Positions 47,327 through 57,243 of a DNA stretch of 64,000 nucleotides are shown here, piece after piece. The notes below the pieces were generated by a model, which saw nothing but the letters and a program-made list of their open reading frames with translations, was not told the DNA's origin and searched no databases. Made by a program: the position numbers and the translations under genes. Source of the stretch: Arachnopeziza araneosa (taxonomy: Eukaryota > Ascomycota > Leotiomycetes > Helotiales > Arachnopezizaceae); assembly GCA_003988855.1 (NCBI GenBank), contig QYAI01000022.1, positions 304,002 to 368,001 on the forward strand. The letters run 5' to 3'. Within the stretch, counting starts at the first letter, position 1. Every line of letters starts with the position of its first letter.

Positions 47327-49891
47327 TTAGAAAACATCCTCAGGCCACTCAAAACTCTGCTTGGCCGAAATCGAAGTCACATTTTCTTTTTCTTCAATCT
47401 CTGGTTTCGACTTTGTAAGTTTAGCACCATTAGAGGAAGCCTTGCTAATAACGCTTCCGCCCTTCTTCTTCGCGATCAAATTTGATTTCTCGGTGCTCAC
47501 AATCTCTCCACTAGGCATTCGGACCGTCTTGGGGAGTTTGGGGACAGGTGGGACATCAGCTGCGTCCTCGTCTTCATGAATAATTGGCGTAGGTCGTACG
47601 GCAGAAGGCTTGTTGTATTGCAGTCCGCCGAAATCTGATTCTAGGGCCTGTGGCGGTGCGAGGGTTGGAATCTGAGAAATGGCAAGACGATTGGAAGGGG
47701 CTGCAGGTATCGGTGGAGGCGAAAGAACAGTTGGTTTAACATCCTTGAGAGACTTGTTCCTCGACTGCACTTCCTCTTTAGCTCCTTTTGGGGAGGAGGT
47801 AGTCGGGCTATTCTTCTGCAGTTTTCTAGGGGGGCGTGTGAGAGTATTTGCACGCTTTGCAGGCCTAGAAGCCGGTTTGCGCTGAATACGTTTAGCGTTG
47901 TAAGCTCTTGGCTTATTCTTGGTGCCGACGTAACTCTCTGATGTAACAGCAGATAGTTCCGAGTCAGAGGATGGTTCAGGCTCAGAACCGGGTTCATATT
48001 CACCACCATCGTACGCATGACCTATAAAGCTCTTTCGCTTTCTTGATGGTGTAGTTTTGGGTAGCTGGGGAGCCGCTCTCGAAGGATGAGGAAGGGGATT
48101 AGTTGTTGGTTTCTTTAGAGTCTGTTCCTCTTCTTCCTCGATCTTGATGCCCTTGACTTCCTTGCTTGATTCGATAGGCTGAATATCATTTGTCTTCATC
48201 GCAGGCTTAGGCTTTGGAGTGTCCTCGGTATCCTTCCAATCTTCTTCGTAATCGCCGTCATTAGAGTTAGGGGATTTCGAAAGAATAGCAGTTCCTGTTT
48301 CTGCAGCCTGTGTGACAACGCTCGGAGCTACAGATCCATCTTTTTCCACACTTGGTAACACTCTGTCCTCGGATGGAGCTTCAGAACGAACATATCTAGG
48401 CTGACCGCCATCGATAAGAGCATGGCTCATCACAGGATGCTTGAACAAAGGATGATCCGTAGTCACAGCTCGGCCAATCTCCTCATCGTCATCATCGACA
48501 TAGTCACTGAGCAATCTTTCGGAAGGTAATGATGGCAAAGCTCCAGGGACAAAACGGGGCCGACCTCGCTCGATATTTGGTTGTGGATAGGCTTGAACAG
48601 GTTCACCGACAGTGTCGATAAGCTGTCGACGCGCAACTTCAAGTTTACTCTCCAAATCACTGACCCGCTTGACAAGTTTTTGCTGCTTTTGCAATTCCTT
48701 CCGAGACGGGATGCGTCGTGGTTGGGGGTACTCGCCAGTGCTGTGAAGATTGGGGTTGCTATCATTGGCAAAGGATCTTCTGATGTTAGAGAGAGAAGGT
48801 TTTTTGAATTTTGGGGAGTTTTGGCTAGACTGGGAGACCGAAGGAGTAATACGAAATGCTGGACTTTCGCCCCGAGCTGCGTTTCTTAGCTTAGGAGTTT
48901 CTTCGAAGATACGGCCTCTTCGCTTCTCGTCCCGAGATAATGAGTGCTCTCTGCTATTTCTCGAGCTTGCCGGGCCGCCTTCGTTGAAATTAATACCCGA
49001 ATCATGCTTGGCAATAGGCTGCGTTGGAAGTTCAATTGGCTCGTAAAAGTCCGTTCCAATTGCTGTATCCCTAAACTCCCCCGAGGACTTGAGCTCCTGG
49101 TATATTCTCGCAGCTTTTTCTTGTCGCTCTCTCAAGATTCTCTGCTGGGCAGTCTCCTCGTTCTCCAAGATCTGCGGGTGCTTGTTCCATATCCTCCAAT
49201 TGGTAGGATTGAACGATGCTGCGATTGACTTGCCAAACCGGAAAATGGAGTTTTTGGACGCGTCAGTTCGGCCTGCCGTGGAAGACTCTTCATTTTGGTG
49301 ATTGGGTCTTCGAAGTCTTGCAAATGTCCGGCCTCGTCCAACCTCGTCCTCCTCGTACTGCTCCCGGATATCCTCGTCGCCAATGTAGGGTGTGGGTGGC
49401 TTCCGGCTGATCTTGTCATTCATGCTACCTTCCATGAATTTTGATGGGCGGCGGACTTGTGAGCTTGCTCTGCGGCCTGGTGGAGAGTTCGTTCCCTTGC
49501 GATGTCGCTGTGCAGGTCTCGCAGAAGGAGGACTTGGCTTTGGAAGCGGCCAGTCGCTGTTGCGTGGACGCTTGCCAGATTGAAGGCCATCCTCGCCAGC
49601 GTCAAGCTCAGCAGCGCCTTCGTAGCCGTTCAATTGCTTGGATCCGCGGTTGCTGAACAATCGTTTACTGCCTGCCTGTGACGGTGTGACATTTCGGGGT
49701 TCAGTATCGAGGCTCGATCTACCGTTGTTCTAGATCGAATTAGCTTCGCGAACGAGGGGGGGCTGTTGACTTGACGTGCGGGAAGGCGCAGGAACACGTA
49801 GAAAAACAAATGGAGCGAAGAGGGGAGGTTTTCTTACCTGGTTCACGCCTTCCATCATGATCAAACCCTCGGTCAAGGTTCGCCGGCTCAT
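47327..49891 (-). CDS. Uncharacterised disordered protein with conserved NPTNWRIW block
   Basis: I do not recognise this gene's function. Two exons (49838-49891 and 47327-49729, 108-bp intron) give 818 residues. The short first exon was chosen because its ATG joins in frame through a GTAAGA donor and TAG acceptor; the long exon alone starts only at a TTG. The protein is highly charged and mostly disordered. One ordered-looking block lies at about residues 185-235 (FNPTNWRIWNKH followed by a charged helix). A coiled-coil segment with a Leu heptad pattern is near 360-395, acidic runs lie in the middle, and Lys/Arg/Pro-rich segments near 600-680 resemble nuclear localisation signals. It ends FEWPEDVF. 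Similar fungal proteins have, as far as I recall, been labelled nuclear RNA-binding protein without evidence I can see here. Confidence 0.8.
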
Positions 49892-50948
49892 GAATGGATT
49901 GTGTGTGTTTCGCGTTGGTGTTCAGACCCTTTTCTGCCGGCCTGTTGTTTTGTTTACTTCCTTTATCCGCAGCCTCGCCGGGATAAAGTTAACCCAGAGC
50001 CCGTCCTCCAAAAGAAAAGTGAAGGGATTCCTCCTCTGCTGACCCAAAGTCAGGAGGACCCAAGGACTTTAAGGCGTTTGGCAAATTGCGATGTTGTGTC
50101 CTCCTTTTTGGTGCGTATAGCTGCAATGCAATGCAGCCTCTAAGACATTCTGACGAGCTGGTGTTTTGTTTTCACGCGTTCACCAACCACATGAATGGTA
50201 CCCGCAACCTTAAATTACAGGGCTTCCCGCTCTAAATTTAGGCCTTGCCTGAGTATCTGTGGGGAGTTTCACAAACATCAAATAAACACCAGACGAATTC
50301 ATCACTTCAAGTATTTCTTAAGTCCTCTTCTGCTTTAACCTGTTCACATTCTCCTCACACCAAAGTATATCTTATGTATGTTGATTGGTGTTCAAGGCAG
50401 CTCGGAAACAGGTATTTCTCCCGCATCTTTGATTGGTTGGTCAGTAATATTTGTTTACGGAGGACAGCGGGATGCGGACTGCCGATGCCAAAATCAAGTG
50501 CCTGAAGTGATGGCGTGTTTCTATATTACTCGAGCAGGCTGTGACGGCTCGAAGCTTCCTACCTGACCAATCATCATCGATGAATCTCGTAAACTCGATT
50601 GCCATTAAATCTATCGAATTGACAAGATTCCTAACGTTTGGCGTTTTTATCCTTCAACCCATAGCTGACTGAAGTTACTCATAGAGCCTAGCATAGGTTG
50701 GGGACTTAGTTGCTTCCATTATTTTCTTACCAGAAACATTTCCTATAGACACAATAAACTTGTTTAGATCCTGTTCGATAGCAAAATCACCATTTCTACA
50801 ACACACCTGCATCATTGTAAAAGAGCTCATCGCATGAAACTAGCATTATTTTATCTACCCTGGTGATTATGCCCCACTCGCCAGACTGCTCATTATACTC
50901 ACACATCGTACATTTACTATGTCTCGTGACATCTCCTCATCCATCTGC
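49892..50948. other. Intergenic
   Basis: Promoter side of the 818-residue protein gene and 3' side of the acid phosphatase, which lie on the same strand. No gene seen. Confidence 0.55.
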
Positions 50949-52227
50949 CTAGTATTGATAAGGGTAGACAGGTGGGTAGGCTCCATCTGGAATTTCCAGA
51001 CTACCGTGATAATAATTCTTGGATTGTTGACTCTCCCATGCTGCCTTGATTGCTGGCAAAGTGGTACGTCCATTACGGTTTGAATGGCAGTCAGGGACCG
51101 GAGCTGGAGCCCAAGTCTTTGAGTTGAAGATTCCTGCATACGAGGTGTTAAAGTACATCTCGTTCAATGTATTGCCATTGTCATTTGGTGGGTACCAAGT
51201 CCGGAGACGATCACCAGTCTTAGCGGCAACGGGAGAAAATACATTCGCACCAACGTCCCATCGTCCAAGGGTGTAAAGATCCCAGTTTGCTTCAACGGTA
51301 GAAATTTCAGAATAGTGGTTGTAGTAGTTGGAGTCTGTGGTGCCAACAAAGGAAGATGGAAGGGCATCACCAAGGAGAACACTGAAAACCCGATTTTGAA
51401 TAGTGTAGGTTTCATTCTCATCAAATGTAATGAGAACGAGAGTGTTATCCATGAAATTCTTGTCCTCAAGAAGAGGGGCAAGGAAGGTCTTCAACCAGAC
51501 CCCAGCGACCGTGACCGATGTATCGTGACCGTCGGAAGTCATATTAGGAGTAATGAACATCCATTGAGGGAGCTCGTTGTTCTTAAGATCTTCAAAGAAC
51601 ATAGTGGTATTTTTGATGTTGGCGAGTCGGTTGGGGTTAGTGACAACCGAGTTATAGAGAATTTCTGGATTGTGTTTGCGAACGTAGTCGTTTGCTCCAT
51701 TCTTCGTGTTGACCCAAGAGAAACCTTGATATCCTGTATATGGCATGTCTTCTTGGTACAGACCCCAGGAGATTCCCTTATCCTCAAGAAGATCCACAAC
51801 AGAAGATACATTTTGCGAGACTTGGGTGAATGGATCACCGTCAAGACCAAAATACTCGCTATAAGAATGGTAAGCCATTGAACAAGTAGTCTGAGATGAA
51901 ATCCTACCCTCCAACAACGCCCATGTAGTTTGGCTCACTAGGATGGGTAAGAGCGAAGTTATTTTCTAAGGTGAGACCTTTGGCAGCAAAGTAGGCGAAG
52001 TTGGGGTCTGCCTTTGCCATGTCATAATCGGTATTCTCGAACCAGATTGAGACATAACGATCAAAGACCTTGCCCTTCACCTTGCTTGTGGGACTTTTGG
52101 TGACGGCAGTAGCTTGAGCAGCATAAACATCAGAAACATCCGTGGCTGTGGGAGAAACTGAAGAAGCTGGCGCAGCTAAAGCTGCAGAAACCAGTGAAGC
52201 AACAGTCAATGAAGTAGAGAGACGCAT
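50949..52227 (-). CDS. Secreted acid phosphatase (phosphoesterase family)
   Basis: Extracellular or wall-bound phosphatase of the PhoA-like phosphoesterase family (PF04185), which releases phosphate from organic esters. Two exons (51908-52227 and 50949-51858, 49-bp intron) give 409 residues. A signal peptide is clear (hydrophobic stretch ending AALA near residue 19). The catalytic-metal region has WFENTDY at the start and THPSEPNYMGVVGG across the splice site, then ITPNMTSDGHDTSV and LITFDENETYT. Several Asn-X-Ser/Thr sites suggest glycosylation. It is divergent from the multicopper oxidase gene. I found no CACGTG phosphate-response site in the shared region. Confidence 0.92.
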
Positions 52228-53394
52228 GTTGTTGGCTTGTCAATGCTTGAGGAGTAGCGAAGAGAAGACCTTTTTGGTGGATCGGCATGATACTTGTACT
52301 TATAATACTGTACCTGGTAGTTGCCTCTGCGTACCTAGTCTTTTGGAACTGGCAAGAACGAATTCAATCCGGGAATAACAAGGATAGTGGATGACAGCAT
52401 GGATCTGAATCCGACATATTGGGAATGGAGAAGCTCAGGAGCACAGGTTTGTAAGAGGCTAGAGGAAAGGCCGGCTGCCTGCTGGGCGAATTGAAACGTG
52501 GAAAATCGAGAGGAGAGAGTACGCAAGTGAAAGCTTCTACAGCTGAGGGAGGAAGGTCGCTCCATGTCATTTGAGCCGGCATAGCCATGACGATCTCACG
52601 TTGGTCACAGGATGCAAACACAGGGAGACTGTTTTCCTCGTAACAGCAGCACTTGGCTTCCAAGCTTGCAGCATGGTTCCATGAAGGTCAATGGTACTGT
52701 ACCTCGATCTTGGGTAGTGTCAACGGGCTTCGCCTCTGAATGCTCGTGCTCCCTAGCCCTGTCCTGGAAGCACAGAGAGCAACCGCGGCATCGTGTTGTC
52801 GTTGATTGGCACAGAGCAGCCCTAGTCGTGCACCATGGCACGCCCACCGTTGAAGCAGAGGATCGCTGGACTGGGAAAGAATGAGCAAGAGAGGCACGTT
52901 CTTGTCAGCGCGTCAACGCCACAACGGAAGGCCTAACCAGAATGAGGCAGCTGGCTTGCGCACACGGGGATCCAGGCTACTGCTTGATTGGCGAATGTTA
53001 CAACGACCAAAATGACATTCAGGGCCGCGCAGAAGAGGAGAGAAGAAATCTTGTACTGACCAGCATCTTGCCCTGTCGTTGGCTCCTGCCCGAAGAGGTC
53101 TCTCATGGGTTGGGGCTTCCACATCTTCCAGAAGCCTGGCCATAGGCTAAGGTCCAATCGTTCCTCTGTTGGCTGTAGCTGGGGCTGAGGCTTGTCTGGC
53201 GAAGACCTGCCAGTCTCATGCAATTGTGAGAATGGATCTCTTGCATTCATTTCCTTCCCGTTCATCTTGCTGGAAGTTTCAACATACAAATCTGACCTTG
53301 CTGAACGACTCTGCAGGTCAAATCGCCTCTTGGAGATGGAGTGCTGAAGACAACTTCTCTTTGCATGGCCATCATAACCCACGATTCCCCCATC
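52228..53394. promoter_or_regulatory. Divergent intergenic region, acid phosphatase and multicopper oxidase
   Basis: 1.17 kb between two divergent genes. Nothing certain besides promoters. A minus-strand stretch within it looks weakly coding and is listed separately. Confidence 0.5.
52933..53265 (-). other. Possible small or remnant coding segment
   Basis: A minus-strand frame of about 110 codons from an ATG at 53265 begins with a hydrophilic part (PQPQLQPTEERLDLSLW) and ends with one hydrophobic segment (LLFCAALNVILVVVTFANQA). A GTCAGT donor sits just before the hydrophobic part, so that part may instead be an intron. I cannot match it to a family. It may be a remnant of a membrane-protein gene or chance. 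Confidence 0.2.
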
Positions 53395-55488
53395 ATGGCG
53401 TCTCACAAAGCCTTCAGCGACTATCCCCCTCCTCGAGAAAGCGGCAGTCTCGACAGCTTAGAAATGCAAGAAAGAGAGGACGACGACTACGAGCGGGAGC
53501 AAAACGAACGTTTGCTAGCCCTCACCGACTTGGAACATATGGGAGACCTTGAATACAAAGAGGAATGGCATCTGCGAACGGGATGGGTTATCGCCGGCTC
53601 ATTCTTAACCGTGGGACTCGTTTTTCTTGGTCTGGTTCTGTTCACTAGTCGTGTCATTGCCCAAGGCCACACAGGCTTCGAGGATATGGAAGTCGATGGG
53701 TTTGGGAATTTCCGCAGACCTGCCAACGATTACGTTCTCGACCCGAGATGGGATTTCAAGGCACCTCCAAAAATTCGAGAGTACAATTGGAAGATTGTCG
53801 ATATTATTGCGAATCCTGATGGCGTTTTTAGACCCTTGATCACTATCAATGGTCTTTTCCCAGGACCGTTGATCGAGGCTAATGAAGGAGACACTATTAT
53901 CGTCAATGTAGAGAATCAAAGCGCCAATGCTACTTCTATTCATTTTCACGGCCTCTTTCAAAATGGTACGAATTTTATGGATGGTACAACCGGTATCACC
54001 CAATGCCCTATCGCGCCCAATCGAAAGTTTACGTACGAGTTCAAACTTTCTGGTCAATCTGGAACGTACTATTATCATGGCCATCAAGCTGTTCAAGCAT
54101 CTGACGGTCTTTACGGTCCATTAGTCATTCATTCGCGGAAAGAAAAGCAGTTTCAGCAGATCCCCTATACTTCTGACCGAATCATTATGCTCCAGGACTA
54201 TTACCACGATGTCAGCAGTGGACTTCTTGTCAGCGCACTGGAGCCCGGCAATGAAGCACCGCCAATTCCTAACGGTGCTTTAATTAACGGCTTAAACCAG
54301 CGAGACTGCTCAAAACTGAGGCAACGAATGTGTGACAATTCTTCTACTACTCTTCCATCATTTGACTTGGCACCAAACGCGAACCATCGCCTCCGCTTCA
54401 TCAATGTGGGAGCACTCGCCTGGTTCCAAGTCAGTCTTGACGAGCATGAATTTACCATTACTGAAGCTGATGGCACAGATCTTGTCCCTGCCTATGGTAG
54501 CAAAATGATGATTGGTCCCGCACAACGATACAGTGTGATAATAAACACAGACCATACTACTGCAGATTCTTTCTGGCTGCGAGCAAGGATGGTTTCTCAT
54601 TGCTGGAAAAATCCCAGTCTACCAGGACCGGGCGCAGATACTGTCCAAGCAATTATTCAGTACTCTAGCCACGGCGGCCAAAAGAGTAGGAAAGCTAGAG
54701 CCTTACCAACCTCAAAAGCTTGGAATCATGGCATAGAAGTTCAATGCAAAGATATGAACGCCAATTCCTATATCCCATCAGTCTTTGAGCCTGCTCCCTC
54801 CATAGCTGATCACAGTTACTACATCCGCTCCAATCTCGAAATCGGCGATTGGCGGCTCCAACGTGGTTTCTTCAACACGTCCACTTTCCGACCCAACCTG
54901 CAGCAACCCACTCTCCACCGCACCGTCACAGGCCTCGCAAACCATACCTCTTCATTCCATTCCATGAGCCAGTTCAACGGTGTAAATCCTGTCTGCTACG
55001 ATCAAAAACATGACTTCGTCGTCCAACATTCAGGTGTCAAAGTTGTAGATCTGATAATACAGAACTTCGACGAGGGAAATCATCCCATGCATCTTCACGG
55101 ACATAAATTCTGGGTGTTGGGCCAAGGGCACGGGATGTTCCCTGGTTATTCTCACCTCAATCTCCTACCCGAAGGTCGCGGTACTCTCCCTGGTCAGGAA
55201 CACGCTCTTGACAACTTGATCCGGCGGGATGTTGCTACCGCCGAAGGCTTCGGTTGGCTCGCGCTTAGATTCGTGGCGGATAATCCAGGTGTATGGGCGT
55301 TCCACTGTCATATGGCGTGGCACTCTGAAGCCGGACTCGTGATGCAATTTGTAAGTCGAGTGGACGAATTGGATGCTTGGGAGGTTCCTGAAGCAAATCA
55401 GCAACTTTGTGAAGCTGGATTGAAGGAATTGGAGAAAGGGGCAGCTCCGAAAGATGAGATTTGGTACGGTTTCGGAGTGGGGGGTTGA
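53395..55488 (+). CDS. Membrane-anchored multicopper oxidase (laccase-like)
   Basis: Copper enzyme that oxidises phenols or metal ions and reduces oxygen to water; the substrate is not decidable here. A single exon encodes 697 residues from the ATG at 53395, which has A at -3 and G at +4; an ATG 30 bp upstream (53365) would add ten residues. The N-terminal 62 residues are acidic and hydrophilic, followed by one membrane segment at about 63-85 (GWVIAGSFLTVGLVFLGLVLF), so the protein is a likely type II membrane protein with the oxidase outside. Three cupredoxin domains follow. All copper-ligand blocks are present: SIHFHG, YYYHGH, HPMHLHGHKFW and FHCHMAWHSEAGL, the last with Leu at the axial position. 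Fet3-type ferroxidases carry their anchor at the C-terminus, so this arrangement differs. Confidence 0.92.
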   Translation: MASHKAFSDYPPPRESGSLDSLEMQEREDDDYEREQNERLLALTDLEHMGDLEYKEEWHLRTGWVIAGSFLTVGLVFLGLVLFTSRVIAQGHTGFEDMEVDGFGNFRRPANDYVLDPRWDFKAPPKIREYNWKIVDIIANPDGVFRPLITINGLFPGPLIEANEGDTIIVNVENQSANATSIHFHGLFQNGTNFMDGTTGITQCPIAPNRKFTYEFKLSGQSGTYYYHGHQAVQASDGLYGPLVIHSRKEKQFQQIPYTSDRIIMLQDYYHDVSSGLLVSALEPGNEAPPIPNGALINGLNQRDCSKLRQRMCDNSSTTLPSFDLAPNANHRLRFINVGALAWFQVSLDEHEFTITEADGTDLVPAYGSKMMIGPAQRYSVIINTDHTTADSFWLRARMVSHCWKNPSLPGPGADTVQAIIQYSSHGGQKSRKARALPTSKAWNHGIEVQCKDMNANSYIPSVFEPAPSIADHSYYIRSNLEIGDWRLQRGFFNTSTFRPNLQQPTLHRTVTGLANHTSSFHSMSQFNGVNPVCYDQKHDFVVQHSGVKVVDLIIQNFDEGNHPMHLHGHKFWVLGQGHGMFPGYSHLNLLPEGRGTLPGQEHALDNLIRRDVATAEGFGWLALRFVADNPGVWAFHCHMAWHSEAGLVMQFVSRVDELDAWEVPEANQQLCEAGLKELEKGAAPKDEIWYGFGVGG

Positions 55489-56577
55489 ATGTTGGAAACA
55501 ATGAAAGCATTCTAAAAGACAGCAATAGCGTAAAGTTAAGCTGATGCAATCCAATACGAGGTAGATGTCGGAGAGACTACGCCAAGTATGAAGAGGTTGT
55601 GAGAGCCGGTCTCCTGACCGCTTCTGGGTCGAGATAAGGCAATAAGAAGTGGAAGGTCAAAGTACAATGCTACAATATGAAGGAAAATTTTAAGATAATT
55701 ATGAAGAGAAGACTAGACGATCATGATTCATATTATATGATAGAGCACTATGCTTCTGCAATGAGAAAGATAATTATGAGATGAATATATAATCTAATTG
55801 AAACATATCAATAAATGGCGATCAAAGTTTATGGCTGCTAGCATGAAAATTCAAGTGTCTTCCCACCTTCTTCTCTTGATGTGAAAAAAGAGTGATTGGT
55901 TTGCTATGCAAAACCATTACATCAGCGCGAGAGATCAGTGGGGAGATGTGCTTAGCTCAGCTCGAGCAGAGAATATAAGTTAGCATAGCTCAGAATGATA
56001 ATGCATCAGGTACATGATGCAGCGTGCCGCACTGCAGACCACGTAGATACTGCGGCCAGGTTGCGGTGAGGGAAATGGATCCGAGTCCAAGGTGAGAGGG
56101 AAATGGTAGATGGAGCTGCGGACCGGAGAGAGGATGGGAGCTGGGGAAGTGGATTGGTGAGGTGATGGAATGGGAAGGATTGGTTAAGCTATTGATGAGT
56201 GAGCAGTGAGAGGGTAGATGATGGATAGAAGAGATGTGGGAGGTGAGCAGAAGAGGTATGTGGAATTTGTGGGATACATGTCCTGTTGTTCTGATACTAT
56301 TTGGAGGGGAGAAGAAGGATATATCTGCTTGGACATAAGATGCAGAAGAAGATTGCGTTGTGCTCATTTTGAAGAATTATCTGTGTTCGAAAAGATGAAA
56401 ATGCTTCTATAAATGTTGTGGTGGTAGTTGAAGTACCATTTCATGGTAGAAAGTAAATGGTGAGATATTAATTCCGACATAAAAATGATATGAAAATGAT
56501 ATGAAAATGATATGAAAATGATATGAAAATGATATGAAAATGATATGAAAGAGTCCTCGAAGCCTCAAAATTGCCTC
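55489..56577. other. Intergenic with 11-bp minisatellite
   Basis: Between the multicopper oxidase and the NLR-type gene, whose 3' ends converge. AT-rich; no gene recognised. Confidence 0.55.
56482..56550. repeat. 11-bp minisatellite (AAAATGATATG), about six units
   Basis: Six head-to-tail copies plus a partial one. It ends about 30 bp before the final stop codon of the NLR-type gene. Confidence 0.92.
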
Positions 56578-57243
56578 TCACGTTAGCAAAGTGCGTTTCT
56601 TCGGAAGCCAGAAATGGATGATCTTTCGACCCGCTATGAGCCTCTGGGTCTTTTTAAGTGCTTTCCGCGCACGGATCGTCGAAGGATGTTCCGGGCTCAT
56701 GTGTTCCTCTCTCTTCTTAACTACTTCTTCTTGGAGGGGTAATGCCTTGCTATATCTCCCAAGCGTAGCGTAATCGCGCCCGAGTACTGCTAAAGATTTC
56801 CATGTTTTTGCGTGGTTATCACCGAAAAGAGATCGATTCAAAGCTAGAGCTTGTTCTACTAAAAGTAGTTTCGATTTTGTAGGTACCCTTTGGCAAGATA
56901 CCAGAATATCCAAAGCATAGGCTGTTTCGGGATGTTCTTCGCCCTCATTATCTCTTATGATGGAGAGACACTTTCTTTGCATAGCCGTGCTCTTTCCATG
57001 CTGGCCCAACATTGTATAGCAGTCTGCAAGCAATTCATATGAATGCATGGTGAGCCTGTGATGTTCTCCGATTTCTTTCTGACGGGCATCTAATACTCTT
57101 TTGTGGTATTTGAGAGCTTGTCTTGGCTTGTCCAAAGACATCAAACAACAACCAATAAGTTCCTCTGCATCCAAGGCCCAGTTGCCTTTCTCCGGTGAAA
57201 GATTAGTGTCTTCTATAACTTTCGTGCAGATATCCATCACTCT
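56578..57243 (-). pseudogene. In-frame continuation of the NLR TPR region, cut off by TAG
   Basis: These 221 codons directly follow the TAG at 57244-57246 in the same frame and end at TGA. They encode further TPR units (ALKYHKRVLDARQKEIGEHH, SLAVLGRDYATLGRYSKALP, PEHPSTIRARKAL), typical of NB-ARC/TPR receptors. The first ATG in the frame lies right after the stop, but a separate protein starting inside a repeat array is unlikely. No fungal-length intron would remove the stop without also removing good TPR sequence. Confidence 0.75.
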
